From NCBI GenBank assembly GCA_001769855.1, contig MEPP01000030.1, positions 1 through 64,000 of the forward strand: 64,000 nt of DNA, given 5' to 3'. A program made the translations under genes and the position numbers. Each line of letters opens with the position of its first letter. Positions within the stretch are counted from its first letter, which is position 1. Below are positions 25,301 to 33,728 of this stretch, in pieces. The notes below the pieces were generated by a model. That model had not been told where the DNA came from, searched no databases, and was given only the letters and a program-made list of their open reading frames with translations. The DNA comes from Bdellovibrionales bacterium GWA2_49_15. Lineage in GTDB: Bacteria; Bdellovibrionota; Bacteriovoracia; Bacteriovoracales; Bacteriovoracaceae.

Positions 25301-25597
25301 AGCGAGAGCAGGCCTTGCCCGCGCCCCGACCGCGAAGTCAGGCAGGACGAATGCCAGAAGCAAAGCGGATGGCGTGAGACCTGCGGAGGGGCGAGAAAAG
25401 GGCAAGGGTGGAGCGAGCGTCAGGAAACAGAAACGCCCATGGAGACTTCCGAAATCCGAGAACTATGGAGCGGCCGGCGTTCTATTTTGTGACAGGAAAC
25501 AAGAATGAGCTGTCGCCCTTGAAGGATCATACCCATAAAAGATGCAATTGTGGTCGAGTTTGAGGGCTTTACAGGCCATGATCCGAAGGTCTAATGA

Positions 25598-25903
25598 CAT
25601 AATCTGGTCGCCGAATTCGACTCTGAAATAAATACGAGGAGATACCTGAAGCAGTTTTGCTGGGACAAGGGTTTGAATAAGACCATGGTCTCTAATCTTT
25701 TGCATGAAAAGAAAGATTTTCAAGTTTCCACCTTGGTCAAAATCGCCAATGCCTTGGGAAAAAGCTCCCGGCCAAGATTCATTGTAGTGGCATCATGGCC
25801 ATTGCGCTCAGGTGACAGCCAATTTTCAAGGATATATGAAAAATATTTACCACAGGCCAGGAGTAGGGTAAAAATACCTGCGATGCAGCTTGCTTCTATT
25901 TGA
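25598..25903 (+). pseudogene. Decayed XRE-type regulator
   Basis: An open frame without a usable start reads RRYLKQFCWDKGLNKTMVSN, then LLHEKKDFQVSTLVKIANALG, which is an XRE helix-turn-helix core. A TGA stands at 25595-25597 just before it. The C-terminal 40 residues look unrelated to a regulator and end at 25903. A TTG at 25673 would give only half of the domain. This is best read as a remnant. The rest of the gap 25301-25963 shows no gene. Confidence 0.45.
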
Positions 25904-25963
25904 TATCAGGTCAAGAGCTAAATATTATTATATTGTCTTCATCCATTTAACCTTTGGGATTTT

Positions 25964-27751
25964 GTGCAAATAAAAATTAAGAATGTTAGGCGATTTGAAA
26001 ACATCGAAATCGAACTCAAGAAAGGATCGCGAACTGTCATTGTTGGAACGAACAATGCCGGGAAAACGACACTTCTTGAAACAATTTTTAAAACCTTTGT
26101 GAGCCTTCCTGGATATAATCCAAATGTGCATAATAAAAATTCCGCAAATTCTCTAATCTTACTAAGTAGCATGTATAGAAATTCAAGCAATACGATTTGT
26201 AGGCCAGAGATTTCTATCGATTTTAAGATACATGATCTGATTTCCGAAGTGGGACAAATTGCCGACGAGGATGTCGATTTTAATATTACTCTCTTGGGGT
26301 CTCTGTTATCGACTAGAGTTCAAGCAAATAGAACTGATATGGGGTTTTTGATTCCTATTAAATGGACATTTACACATCAAGGTAAAACACAGCATTTATT
26401 GCAAACCCCTGAGCATGCACCACGGGCTCCAGACTTAGAGACGAATACTTATTGGAGCATACATTCAAAAGCTTTGAATGAAGCAGGGTGGTCTCCAGTC
26501 TCTGCTGCTTGGGAGGGGCAGCTTCAAGGAACGCAACAATTTACCGGACTTTACACCATAAATAATCCCCTCACTCGTTCAATTAGCTTATTTTCTGGGA
26601 AAGTATTTTTTCTGAAAGCTGCAAGAAATCCAGATTACACACCTAAAAATTCTCATGTCACATTAAGTCTTGCCACACAAGATCAACTTACAGAATTACT
26701 TCAGCGTCTAAGCTTTGATATCCAGAAGTTTAAAATAATGTCCGATGCTGTATCGTTGTTGTTTGATGATGTACAAGAATTAGTTTTGTCTGAGCTGAGC
26801 AATCATATAGCACCACATTGTAAATTTGTTGACGGTCGATTAACTCCTGTTGCAGATGTTGGCTATGGATTGAGAAATGTGATTCAAATTCTCACCGTGA
26901 TTTCTCTGGCTCAGGAAGGAGCTATTATTCTGATTGATGAACCAGAGCAAGGACTCAATCAATCAAAGCAAAGAGATTTTTCAAAAATTCTTGAACTGCT
27001 TCGTTCGGATGTGACAATCGTGATGGCTACTCAATCTGAAGCTTTCTGTAAAGGGTTGGAAACTTCGAATATATACCTTGCAGAAACAGAGCATGATAAA
27101 ACATTTTTATCCTTGATCGACATTAAAGGGAATCATCAGCACCGAAAGCGCATGGCAAAAGTGATGGGAATTAGCGCTTTGTTTCTTGTGGAGGGTGGGA
27201 AAATTATCTTTGTAGAAGGCCCATCTGATAAAGAAATTATTGGTGATTGGATTAGTCGCAATTTACCATCAATACGAGAAACAGAATATGAGGTCCATGA
27301 TTTGGGCGGCTCCGGAAAACTGGGGTGCGAATTTGCGAAGCCGATGTTTTTAAACTTCAAGGAGAAAATCTTTTTTCTCCTTGACTCAGATAGGTCTGCA
27401 TCATCTAATCCAGGGCCAAATATCCGGGCACTAACCCGATGGCTTGATGAAAATAAAATTGAGACAAAATATGTTTTGAATAAGAGAGAGATTGAAAATT
27501 ATATTGGAGTAGATGCCATCGCTGCTGTGTCCACTATCAATGTTAATGCTCGGCACATTTCACCGCCAACGGGTGCATTGGATTACTTCGACTTTAAAGA
27601 GGCGGTGAAAAACCAGAAAGGATTTTATGATGAAATGAAAATGACTTTGCCAGCATATCGAAGTTTACCTGAGGAGAAAAAGAAAAATCTATTTGGAAGT
27701 GAAAATAATGCGATTCTTGAAAAGCTGAGAGTTTTTTTGTCCGAAGGATGA
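25964..27751 (+). CDS. OLD-family ATPase/TOPRIM nuclease
   Basis: This 595-residue protein starts at a GTG. Residues 1-350 are an ABC-type ATPase: Walker A GTNNAGKTT at 28-36, a signature-like region DVGYGLRNVIQILTVISLAQ and Walker B IILIDEPEQGLNQ. Residues about 400-510 are a TOPRIM domain with IIFVEGPSDKEII (Glu) and FFLLDSDRSA (Asp-x-Asp), the metal-binding nuclease centre. OLD proteins are exonuclease/ATPases in anti-phage systems such as P2 OLD and the GajA half of Gabija. The gene is visibly AT-richer than the flanking core genes and sits next to a HEPN-RES toxin gene. No UvrD-like helicase is adjacent, so it is not Gabija. Confidence 0.9.
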   Translation: MQIKIKNVRRFENIEIELKKGSRTVIVGTNNAGKTTLLETIFKTFVSLPGYNPNVHNKNSANSLILLSSMYRNSSNTICRPEISIDFKIHDLISEVGQIADEDVDFNITLLGSLLSTRVQANRTDMGFLIPIKWTFTHQGKTQHLLQTPEHAPRAPDLETNTYWSIHSKALNEAGWSPVSAAWEGQLQGTQQFTGLYTINNPLTRSISLFSGKVFFLKAARNPDYTPKNSHVTLSLATQDQLTELLQRLSFDIQKFKIMSDAVSLLFDDVQELVLSELSNHIAPHCKFVDGRLTPVADVGYGLRNVIQILTVISLAQEGAIILIDEPEQGLNQSKQRDFSKILELLRSDVTIVMATQSEAFCKGLETSNIYLAETEHDKTFLSLIDIKGNHQHRKRMAKVMGISALFLVEGGKIIFVEGPSDKEIIGDWISRNLPSIRETEYEVHDLGGSGKLGCEFAKPMFLNFKEKIFFLLDSDRSASSNPGPNIRALTRWLDENKIETKYVLNKREIENYIGVDAIAAVSTINVNARHISPPTGALDYFDFKEAVKNQKGFYDEMKMTLPAYRSLPEEKKKNLFGSENNAILEKLRVFLSEG

Positions 27752-27827
27752 TCTGGATATAGAATTTTAAGAATCATTTTTTTAGAATATTGCTTTTGCC
27801 TCTAAGAAATGTGTGAATTGGTGAGTT

Positions 27828-28631
27828 ATGGGTAGAATGAAAGAATTTATTGGTAGAGAACATTTATTAATAAATGATCTCATATGCCATAGATGCTTTG
27901 ATAACCAAGGCATAATAAAATTTATAAAAAGCAATGGCCGCGCAAAAGGATGCAGCTTTTGTAAATCATCTTTAAGGTCTCATCATTTTGGTGAAGTCAT
28001 TGAGTATATCAATACGTGCTTGTGTAATGAATATGAAGACCCTGCAAATAGCATGGCCTATGAAACGAGAGAGGGGGGATACCAGGGAGCTACTGTATAT
28101 GACACATCTGAGTTATTAGAGCATGTTGGATTAGAGACAAAAGATAGTTCTCTTATTGAAAAGATTGCTAGGTGTTTACCAAATCAGGCGTGGTGTGAGA
28201 TTGATCCTTACGGAATGAGAGAACATGACGAGCTTGATTATGATTGGAAAAACTTTTCCTCAATGCTTAAGTATAAGTGCAGATTTATGTTTTTGGCCCA
28301 TGGGTCTGAAAAAAAAGGATATTTTGAGGAACCGCGGTTGCTGGTTGAAATACTCAATCAGTTAAAAAAAGGCTTCGAGGAAACCAGATTAATTAAAAAG
28401 CTTAAGAGCGGTACTATTATTTATAGAGCTAGGCGCTTTGATAAAAAGAAGCCCTTTCCTTTAAAGTTAGGGAAGATATGCACTCCGCCGCAAGAGAGGG
28501 CTGAAAATTCAAGGATGAGTCCTGCTGGTATTCCAATGTTTTATGGTGCTGGAAATTGCAAGACGGCATTGAAAGAAATTGGTTCCAAGGGGGGATGGAT
28601 GAGGTTGTTGTTTCTAAATTTGAGTTATTAA
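27828..28631 (+). pseudogene. HEPN-RES toxin, 5' part of a frameshifted gene
   Basis: The first 150 residues match the HEPN/RES N-terminal domain: a CHRCFDNQ and GCSFC zinc-knuckle pair, then an Asn/Tyr/Glu-rich segment with MAYETREGGYQG. The start of the RES domain follows (GTIIYRARRFDKKKP, then RMSPAGIPMFYGA and TALKEIGSK). The frame ends in an unrelated tail because of a shift at the G6 run 28589-28594; the correct continuation lies in the +1 frame at 28595-29026. RES domains degrade NAD+, and Arg, Glu and Ser are the active-site residues. It follows the OLD nuclease gene after 76 bases in the same orientation, so the pair may act together in phage defence. Confidence 0.75.
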
Positions 28632-29026
28632 ATGACATCTACATTATTGACCTCACAAGATTGCCTGCCGTGCCTTCGATTTTTGACAATGTACGCGCAC
28701 GAGATCGCTCTATGTCGATATTTTTACGTCGATTTCTAGAAGATTTTGCTAAACCAATCAAAAAGGGCGGTAGAGAGCATATTGAGTATGTACCGACGCA
28801 GGTTGTGACTGAGTATTGCAAGTATAATGTTTCTAAAGCAGGTGAGCTTATAAAAGGATTCATGTATCCTAGCTCTGTAAATAAAGGTGGTACTTCTTAT
28901 TGCCTATTCTTTGATCGGTACGATTGTGGTGTGAAGAAAAAAAATACTGCGAAATGTTGCGTTCAGTATCTTAAATTGGTTAAGGGAAGCACAAAACGTG
29001 GGCCAGTTAAAGCGCTGTGTACTTGA
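28556..29026 (+). pseudogene. HEPN-RES toxin, 3' part after frameshift
   Basis: Real coding begins at about 28595: MDEVVVSKFELLNDIYIIDL resumes the RES domain with no gap in sense relative to the 5' part, then EHIEYVPTQVVTEYCK and GFMYPSSVNKGGTSYCLFFD complete the fold. The last segment is the usual RES Ser region. Joining both parts at the G-run with one extra G or two fewer Gs would give a protein of about 400 residues. It has no ribosome site of its own. It may be an inactivated toxin, a sequencing error, or a phase-variable one. Confidence 0.7.
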
Positions 29027-29631
29027 ATCGGTATAAGAGCGTGAGCTAAATATGAGCTAGAGCACTCAAAAACACCTCATAAAAGACAACTACAGACTAC
29101 AAACTTTTGCCAATATTAATTTTGTTAAAAGTACTCTCAACTTACTGAAAATGAAGACAAATCATTGAACTCATTAGGGTTAGAAATTCATTGGCATCAG
29201 ATTTTGCAAATGCTATGAATGCGTTCCAGTCCTGGGCACCATATTCAAAACAAGTTTTTCATCATGCGACTGGCCTCGGTCGAAAAAACTGTCCTGCGGG
29301 ACACTTTTTTCTCTCTCGGAGTCCTGGGCACCATCCTCCTCTTCAACCGGACCCCGCTTTTTTGGCCGCTTTTCCAAGTCGTGATCCTCGACATGGCTTC
29401 CGCCATGCCTGCGGTCCCAGCTTGAAAAATCAGCGCAAAACGCAGGGTCGGGTTGAAGATGAGTTCTTGTTAGTGGCGCAGTGCTTTTCCGGTGCGGAAG
29501 AAGCTGAGCTGATTTCTACCAGAAATTTCGGAAAATAGCATCTTGATCGTTGACCATAATCACCTCATCGCGAATATTCAGTCGGAGATTATTCACATAC
29601 CATTTATCCATGAAGTCTCGGGAGACAGCGT
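29027..29631. other. Gene-free island edge
   Basis: The left 170 bases are AT-rich like the OLD/RES genes; composition rises to the core level after about 29.2 kb. AGTCCTGGGCACCAT occurs twice as a 15-bp direct repeat at 29229-29243 and 29320-29334. A weak hairpin TGTCC-TGCG-GGACA followed by CTTTTTT near 29290-29310 could terminate transcription. No credible gene is visible. TTGACC near 29548 could be the -35 of the antiporter promoter. Confidence 0.4.
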
Positions 29632-31122
29632 ATGACGGCCTTTGAGTTTCAAGGACACACGCTTGAAATCGTAATCCTGGGCGGCGCTCTGCTCCTGACT
29701 CTCTCTGTTCTGATCAGTAAGTTTTCTACCAAGCTTGGCGTGCCCTCACTTTTGCTCTTCCTCGGACTTGGGATGCTTGCCGGAGCAGATGGGCCGGGAG
29801 GAATCGAGTTCGACGATCATCGTCTATCTTATGCCATCGGTTGCGTCTGCCTTGCACTGATAATTTTTGACGGTGGAATGCGCATGCCGTGGCGGAGTAT
29901 TCGTGCCGTGCTACCCGTTGGGATTTCGCTCTCTTTGTTTGGGACCTTTGCCACTGGAATACTGACTGGAACATTCGCCTATTTCGTTCTTAAACTTTCA
30001 TGGCTTGAGGCGCTTCTGCTCGGCTCAATCGTGTCTCCGACTGATGCTTCGGCAGTATTTAATATTCTTCGGGCCAAGAGCCTCTCTTTAAAAGAAAGGG
30101 TTAAGCAGACGCTGGAGTTTGAAGCCGGTAGCAACGACGCTATGGCGATTTTCATGACGATCGGCATTCTCACCCTGGCGACCTCTCATGTCACGGGTGC
30201 CATCGCGATCAGTAAGCTTATTGTTCTTCAGTGGGGATTGGGGATCACCTTCGGATGGCTGGGGGGGAAGGCCAGCCATTGGCTTATCAATCATTTCGGT
30301 CTGGAGTATGAAGGTTTGTATGGTGTTCTCCTTTTTGGAATGGTGCTAGTTATCTTTGCTGCGACCGCCAGCATGGGAGGCAGCGGTTATTTAGCGGTTT
30401 ACATTGCAGGCCTTGTGCTGGGGAACTCGGATATGATTCACAAGGGGAGCGTCACTCGATTCTTGGATGGCATGGCGTGGATCGCCCAGATTCTTATCTT
30501 CTTGACCTTGGGGCTCTTGTCATATCCCTCGCATCTTCTCATGGTGTGGAAGGAAGGTCTTCTGCTGGCGTTCTTTTTAATGTTTATCGCGCGCCCGTTG
30601 AGCGTTCTTATGGCCACACCGGGCACGATCCTCGCGAAAAAGGAACGTCTCTTTATCTCCTGGGTGGGACTGCGCGGTGCCACTCCGATCATTCTGGCCA
30701 TTCTGCCCTGGAGTCTTGGATTTCCAAAGGCAGAATATATTTTTAATCTTATTTTTTTTGTCGTACTCACTTCAGTTATTATCCAGGGGATCAGCATCTC
30801 TTTTATTGCAAAACGGCTGGGCATTACTGTCCCTTTTAGAGAAAAGCTGGCGAACTGGTTTGCCGGGGACATGCTTCCCGTCGAGTTCGTCCCAATCGAG
30901 GTGGAGGTCAAATATGGGGCACCGGCCGAAAATCATCGAATCATTGATCTCAGGCTCCCGCCCGGCGTTCTCCTCACGAGCCTCCAGCGAAGCCAACGCT
31001 ATCTCATTCCGCGAGGACAAACGACCCTTGCAGCGGGGGATAAAATCCGGGGACTGGCGCGGCAGAGTAATCTTGAATCTCTGCAGGTCATCTTTGGAAT
31101 CGCCAAGCCGCTTCAAAAATAA
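29632..31122 (+). CDS. CPA1-family cation/proton antiporter (NhaP2/CvrA-like)
   Basis: A 496-residue inner-membrane antiporter. About twelve hydrophobic segments cover residues 10-400. Family motifs include GLGMLAGADGPGGI in the second helix, IIFDGGMRM, the GSIVSPTDASAVF core with its Asp, EFEAGSNDAMAIF with the ND of the ion site, and WVGLRGATPIILA. The C-terminal 100 residues are a TrkA-C-like cytoplasmic domain. It should exchange K+ or Na+ for H+ and help pH and ion balance. GGGAGA precedes the ATG. Confidence 0.93.
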   Translation: MTAFEFQGHTLEIVILGGALLLTLSVLISKFSTKLGVPSLLLFLGLGMLAGADGPGGIEFDDHRLSYAIGCVCLALIIFDGGMRMPWRSIRAVLPVGISLSLFGTFATGILTGTFAYFVLKLSWLEALLLGSIVSPTDASAVFNILRAKSLSLKERVKQTLEFEAGSNDAMAIFMTIGILTLATSHVTGAIAISKLIVLQWGLGITFGWLGGKASHWLINHFGLEYEGLYGVLLFGMVLVIFAATASMGGSGYLAVYIAGLVLGNSDMIHKGSVTRFLDGMAWIAQILIFLTLGLLSYPSHLLMVWKEGLLLAFFLMFIARPLSVLMATPGTILAKKERLFISWVGLRGATPIILAILPWSLGFPKAEYIFNLIFFVVLTSVIIQGISISFIAKRLGITVPFREKLANWFAGDMLPVEFVPIEVEVKYGAPAENHRIIDLRLPPGVLLTSLQRSQRYLIPRGQTTLAAGDKIRGLARQSNLESLQVIFGIAKPLQK

Positions 31123-31153
31123 GTATTGGCTTCTGATTTGCCTGGAAATTAAT

Positions 31154-31633
31154 TTAAGATACATTTCTGATAAGATAAGTTCTCAGCTCTTTTGGCGTCT
31201 GAAGCTCAAAGGTATCGCACTTTTTGAGATCTATCACTTGATTTCCGATCGGCGAAAAGACGGAGATCACGAGCACAGTTTCATCGCCGATCCGGAGCAT
31301 GGTTCCGCCTGCCGTCGGGGAGATGAAATAGTGACGACTTTGATTGTTAAATTCTATTTCCACCAGTGCACCAATGCCGATTTGATCGGTGGGGGGAAAA
31401 TCGCGACACGGGATTTCCTCCAACATCTGGAGTTCGAGTTTTAACTCCTCCAGTCTCTGCAGCTGGCCCATCGCCAGATAACCGGCCTCAATACTCCGGG
31501 TATCATATTTTCCCTCGGACCTTAAGTCGTCGGACTGTCGATGATCTTTGGTCGTTTGGGCCGCGAGCTTGATCGAATCCAACTCTTTGATGACGGCATC
31601 GATGAGACTTTTGATAATGATCTTTTTCTGCAT
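31154..31633 (-). CDS. GreA/GreB-like transcription factor
   Basis: This 159-residue protein has an N-terminal coiled-coil hairpin region (residues 5-70) with the SEGKYDTRSIEAGY tip motif that replaces the acidic tip of GreA, and a C-terminal FKBP-like domain (about 80-159: YFISPTAGGTML, then VFSPIGNQVI). It should bind the RNA polymerase secondary channel. The altered tip makes cleavage stimulation uncertain. Its start faces the divergent BlaI gene, so operators at 31666-31703 may affect both. Confidence 0.8.
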   Translation of the reverse strand: MQKKIIIKSLIDAVIKELDSIKLAAQTTKDHRQSDDLRSEGKYDTRSIEAGYLAMGQLQRLEELKLELQMLEEIPCRDFPPTDQIGIGALVEIEFNNQSRHYFISPTAGGTMLRIGDETVLVISVFSPIGNQVIDLKKCDTFELQTPKELRTYLIRNVS

Positions 31634-31665
31634 AGGAAATTTTACTTTGTGCCACTTAAAACAAC

Positions 31666-31708
31666 AACTAAAATCTTAGTTGACACAAACTAAGTCCTTA
31701 GTTACAAT
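31666..31708 (+). promoter_or_regulatory. Sigma-70 promoter with two dyad operators
   Basis: TTGACA at 31680-31685 and TACAAT at 31703-31708 are separated by 17 bases, nearly consensus. AACTAA-AATC-TTAGTT at 31666-31681 and AACTAAG-TC-CTTAGTT at 31688-31703 are two dyads with centres 22 bases apart, overlapping the -35 element and the spacer. BlaI-type repressors bind paired dyads in this way, and the gene downstream encodes one, so it is probably autorepressed. Confidence 0.8.
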
Positions 31709-31727
31709 CTTTTTACTGGAGTCTGCG

Positions 31728-32120
31728 ATGGTAAAAAAGATAAAAGAAGAAAAGATGCTTACGGAGACGGAGCTGGAGCTAATTAATATCCTCTGGAAGA
31801 TGGGGGAAGGCACGGTGGCCGAGGTGATGCAAAATCTTCCCAAAGAACGCGATCTTGCCTACACCTCCGTTTCAACAATTCTCCGCATTCTGGAGCAAAA
31901 AAAAGTTTTAAAGGCCAGGAAGGAAGGCCGGGGCCACGTATATATTCCCCTTTTGTCCAAGGAAGAATATGAGGGCCGGACTTTAAGGCATGTGGTGGAT
32001 CACGTTTTTGATGGGACGCCCATGGCCTTGGCAAAACAATTTATCAATACGGTCAGCTTGTCCAAAGAGGAACTCGCCGAGCTTAAAAAGCTTATTGATC
32101 AGGCCCAGAGGCAGTCATGA
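31728..32120 (+). CDS. blaI: BlaI/MecI/CopY-family repressor
   Basis: The ATG at 31728 follows TGGAG; the longer in-frame start at 31680 lies inside the promoter. The 130-residue protein has the winged-helix of the family: LTETELELINILWKMGEGTV, then LAYTSVSTILRILEQKKVL, then EGRGHVYIPLLSKEEY, and a C-terminal helical dimer part with LSKEELAELKKLI. Such repressors bind paired operators and are cleaved or released by a membrane metalloprotease. The next gene, overlapping by 4 bases, encodes that type of protease. Confidence 0.93.
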   Translation: MVKKIKEEKMLTETELELINILWKMGEGTVAEVMQNLPKERDLAYTSVSTILRILEQKKVLKARKEGRGHVYIPLLSKEEYEGRTLRHVVDHVFDGTPMALAKQFINTVSLSKEELAELKKLIDQAQRQS

Positions 32121-33721
32121 TTGGCCAAAATATTCTTCTTAATCTTTTTATGAGTGTTCATGGTCTGATTTTCCTAGCGGCACTTTTAAGTTTAGGGCTT
32201 CGCTTGGCGAATCACCGAAAAATGATGGTCTTCAAGGCCCGGCATGAGCTGCGCCTCAATCATCTTTTGCTCGTCTCGATTTTTCTTCTACCCATCCTGA
32301 CTGTCATGCTGTCATCCAATTATAAAATTGATCCGATTGCCAAATCCTATACCGCGGTCACGTATAAAGAATATGATTCCCACCATGCTGATGGGCCGCT
32401 TGAAAAAATCATTATTGGCAGTGACGAGGAGGATCCGCAGTTTTTGTCAGTCGAGTGGTTGAAACTTTCCGCTCTGGCGCTCCTTTTTATTTCAATTCTC
32501 TGTTCGCTTTACAAGCTTGTGCGAGAGTTTAAACTTTTGGCTTCGGTACTAAAAAATTCCTATCCGGCACGTTCGTTCGGCAAGGTGCGGATCACATTTT
32601 CAGAGCAGATCAAGGTTCCATTTTCCTTGATGACCCTTCGCCATGCCTGGATCGTGCTGCCGTCAAGTTTTATGTTTAACTCCAGCAAGATGAAAATATC
32701 CATCCTGCATGAGATTCAGCACCACCGTCAGTCCGACACGCGATGGTTATTTGTCATTCAGCTCATGAAGGCCCTGACGGCAGTCAATCCGGCGGTTCAC
32801 GTTTGGATAAAAATAATTTCGGAGCTGCAAGAGTTAAAAGTGGATGAGAACTTGATCGATCAAGAAAAGATCGGGCCGCGGGAATATGCCCGCTGTTTGA
32901 TCGAAGTTGCGGAATCCGTCGCCAAGGGGGAAAAACAGCTTGTTTGCGCAGCAGGTTTGGCCTTTCTCCCTGACCGACATTTATTAACACGGAGGATAGA
33001 ATTTATGTTTAGGAAGAATGTGAGTCGTACGTTTGTCTTTATCATTGTTACCCTATTCTTGGTTTCGACCATGAGCGCTTTCGCCCTTACAACCGGCAAT
33101 GTCATCGGGGCACGTGCAATCACGATGGCAGAGGCAAAAAAAATGGTCAGGGAAACCAACTCGCAAAGTGAATTTCCCATTATTGTGAATGAGCAGGTAT
33201 TAGAACAACTCAATAGGTATATCGGCACGGTTCAGGGAAAGGAGGCCATGAGGAAGGCCTTGCGGCGAATGGAAAACTATCGTTCCATAGTTGAGGGGCG
33301 GTTAAAAAATTATAATCTGCCTGGCGAACTTATGGCAATTCCCATTATTGAATCCGCTTACCAAAATCTACCCGAATCTCAAAATCCTTTTTTCGCCGCG
33401 GGAATATGGCAGTTCATCAGGTCCACCGCTAAAAACTACGGTCTGCGCGTTGATACTGTCATGGATGAAAGACTTGATCCGGAATTGGCGACTGATGCAG
33501 CACTTAGGTATCTTTCGGCCAACCAAGCGCGATTTAGAGACTGGCATCTTGCGGTTCTTGCCTACAATATGGGTGAGCGCAACGTCCAAAAGGCCATTGA
33601 TCAGCACGGTTCGAGAAATGCCTGGGAACTGGTTCGTGCCGGATATGAGGGAGATAAAAACTATCTTCCAAAAATTATGGCCGCCGTGCTAATTATGAAA
33701 AACCCATCGATTGTTAAATAG
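32117..33721 (+). CDS. BlaR1-like M56 peptidase fused to a lytic transglycosylase
   Basis: A 534-residue membrane protein with TM segments at about 8-30, 47-67, 113-131 and 303-325. The zinc peptidase motif HEIQH is at 198-202, as in the M56 (BlaR1/MecR1) family, which cleaves BlaI. After the last TM, where BlaR1 has a penicillin-binding sensor, residues about 390-520 form a SLT/MltD-type lytic transglycosylase: catalytic E412 in IPIIESAYQN, GIWQFIRSTAKNYGL, and AVLAYNMGE. It may sense or cut peptidoglycan directly and relieve BlaI repression. The gene overlaps blaI by 4 bases, and the MepA gene starts 8 bases after it. Confidence 0.9.
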   Translation: MIGQNILLNLFMSVHGLIFLAALLSLGLRLANHRKMMVFKARHELRLNHLLLVSIFLLPILTVMLSSNYKIDPIAKSYTAVTYKEYDSHHADGPLEKIIIGSDEEDPQFLSVEWLKLSALALLFISILCSLYKLVREFKLLASVLKNSYPARSFGKVRITFSEQIKVPFSLMTLRHAWIVLPSSFMFNSSKMKISILHEIQHHRQSDTRWLFVIQLMKALTAVNPAVHVWIKIISELQELKVDENLIDQEKIGPREYARCLIEVAESVAKGEKQLVCAAGLAFLPDRHLLTRRIEFMFRKNVSRTFVFIIVTLFLVSTMSAFALTTGNVIGARAITMAEAKKMVRETNSQSEFPIIVNEQVLEQLNRYIGTVQGKEAMRKALRRMENYRSIVEGRLKNYNLPGELMAIPIIESAYQNLPESQNPFFAAGIWQFIRSTAKNYGLRVDTVMDERLDPELATDAALRYLSANQARFRDWHLAVLAYNMGERNVQKAIDQHGSRNAWELVRAGYEGDKNYLPKIMAAVLIMKNPSIVK

Positions 33722-33728
33722 AGGACAT

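Noticed and set aside
25256..25492. 78-codon frame in the GC-rich gap
   Set aside because: It begins inside the nested hairpin and has an Arg/Glu/Gly-rich low-complexity product without any domain.
25463..25723. 86-codon minus-strand frame
   Set aside because: It is antisense to the XRE remnant and has no ribosome site; the coding sense is clearly on the plus strand.
25964..29026. Gabija system (GajA/GajB)
   Set aside because: The OLD protein fits the GajA type of fold, but no UvrD-like helicase is adjacent; the neighbour is a HEPN-RES gene.
29191..29538. 115-codon and 68-codon overlapping frames in the island edge
   Set aside because: They overlap in two frames and lack ribosome sites; the Pro/His/Phe-rich products match no domain.
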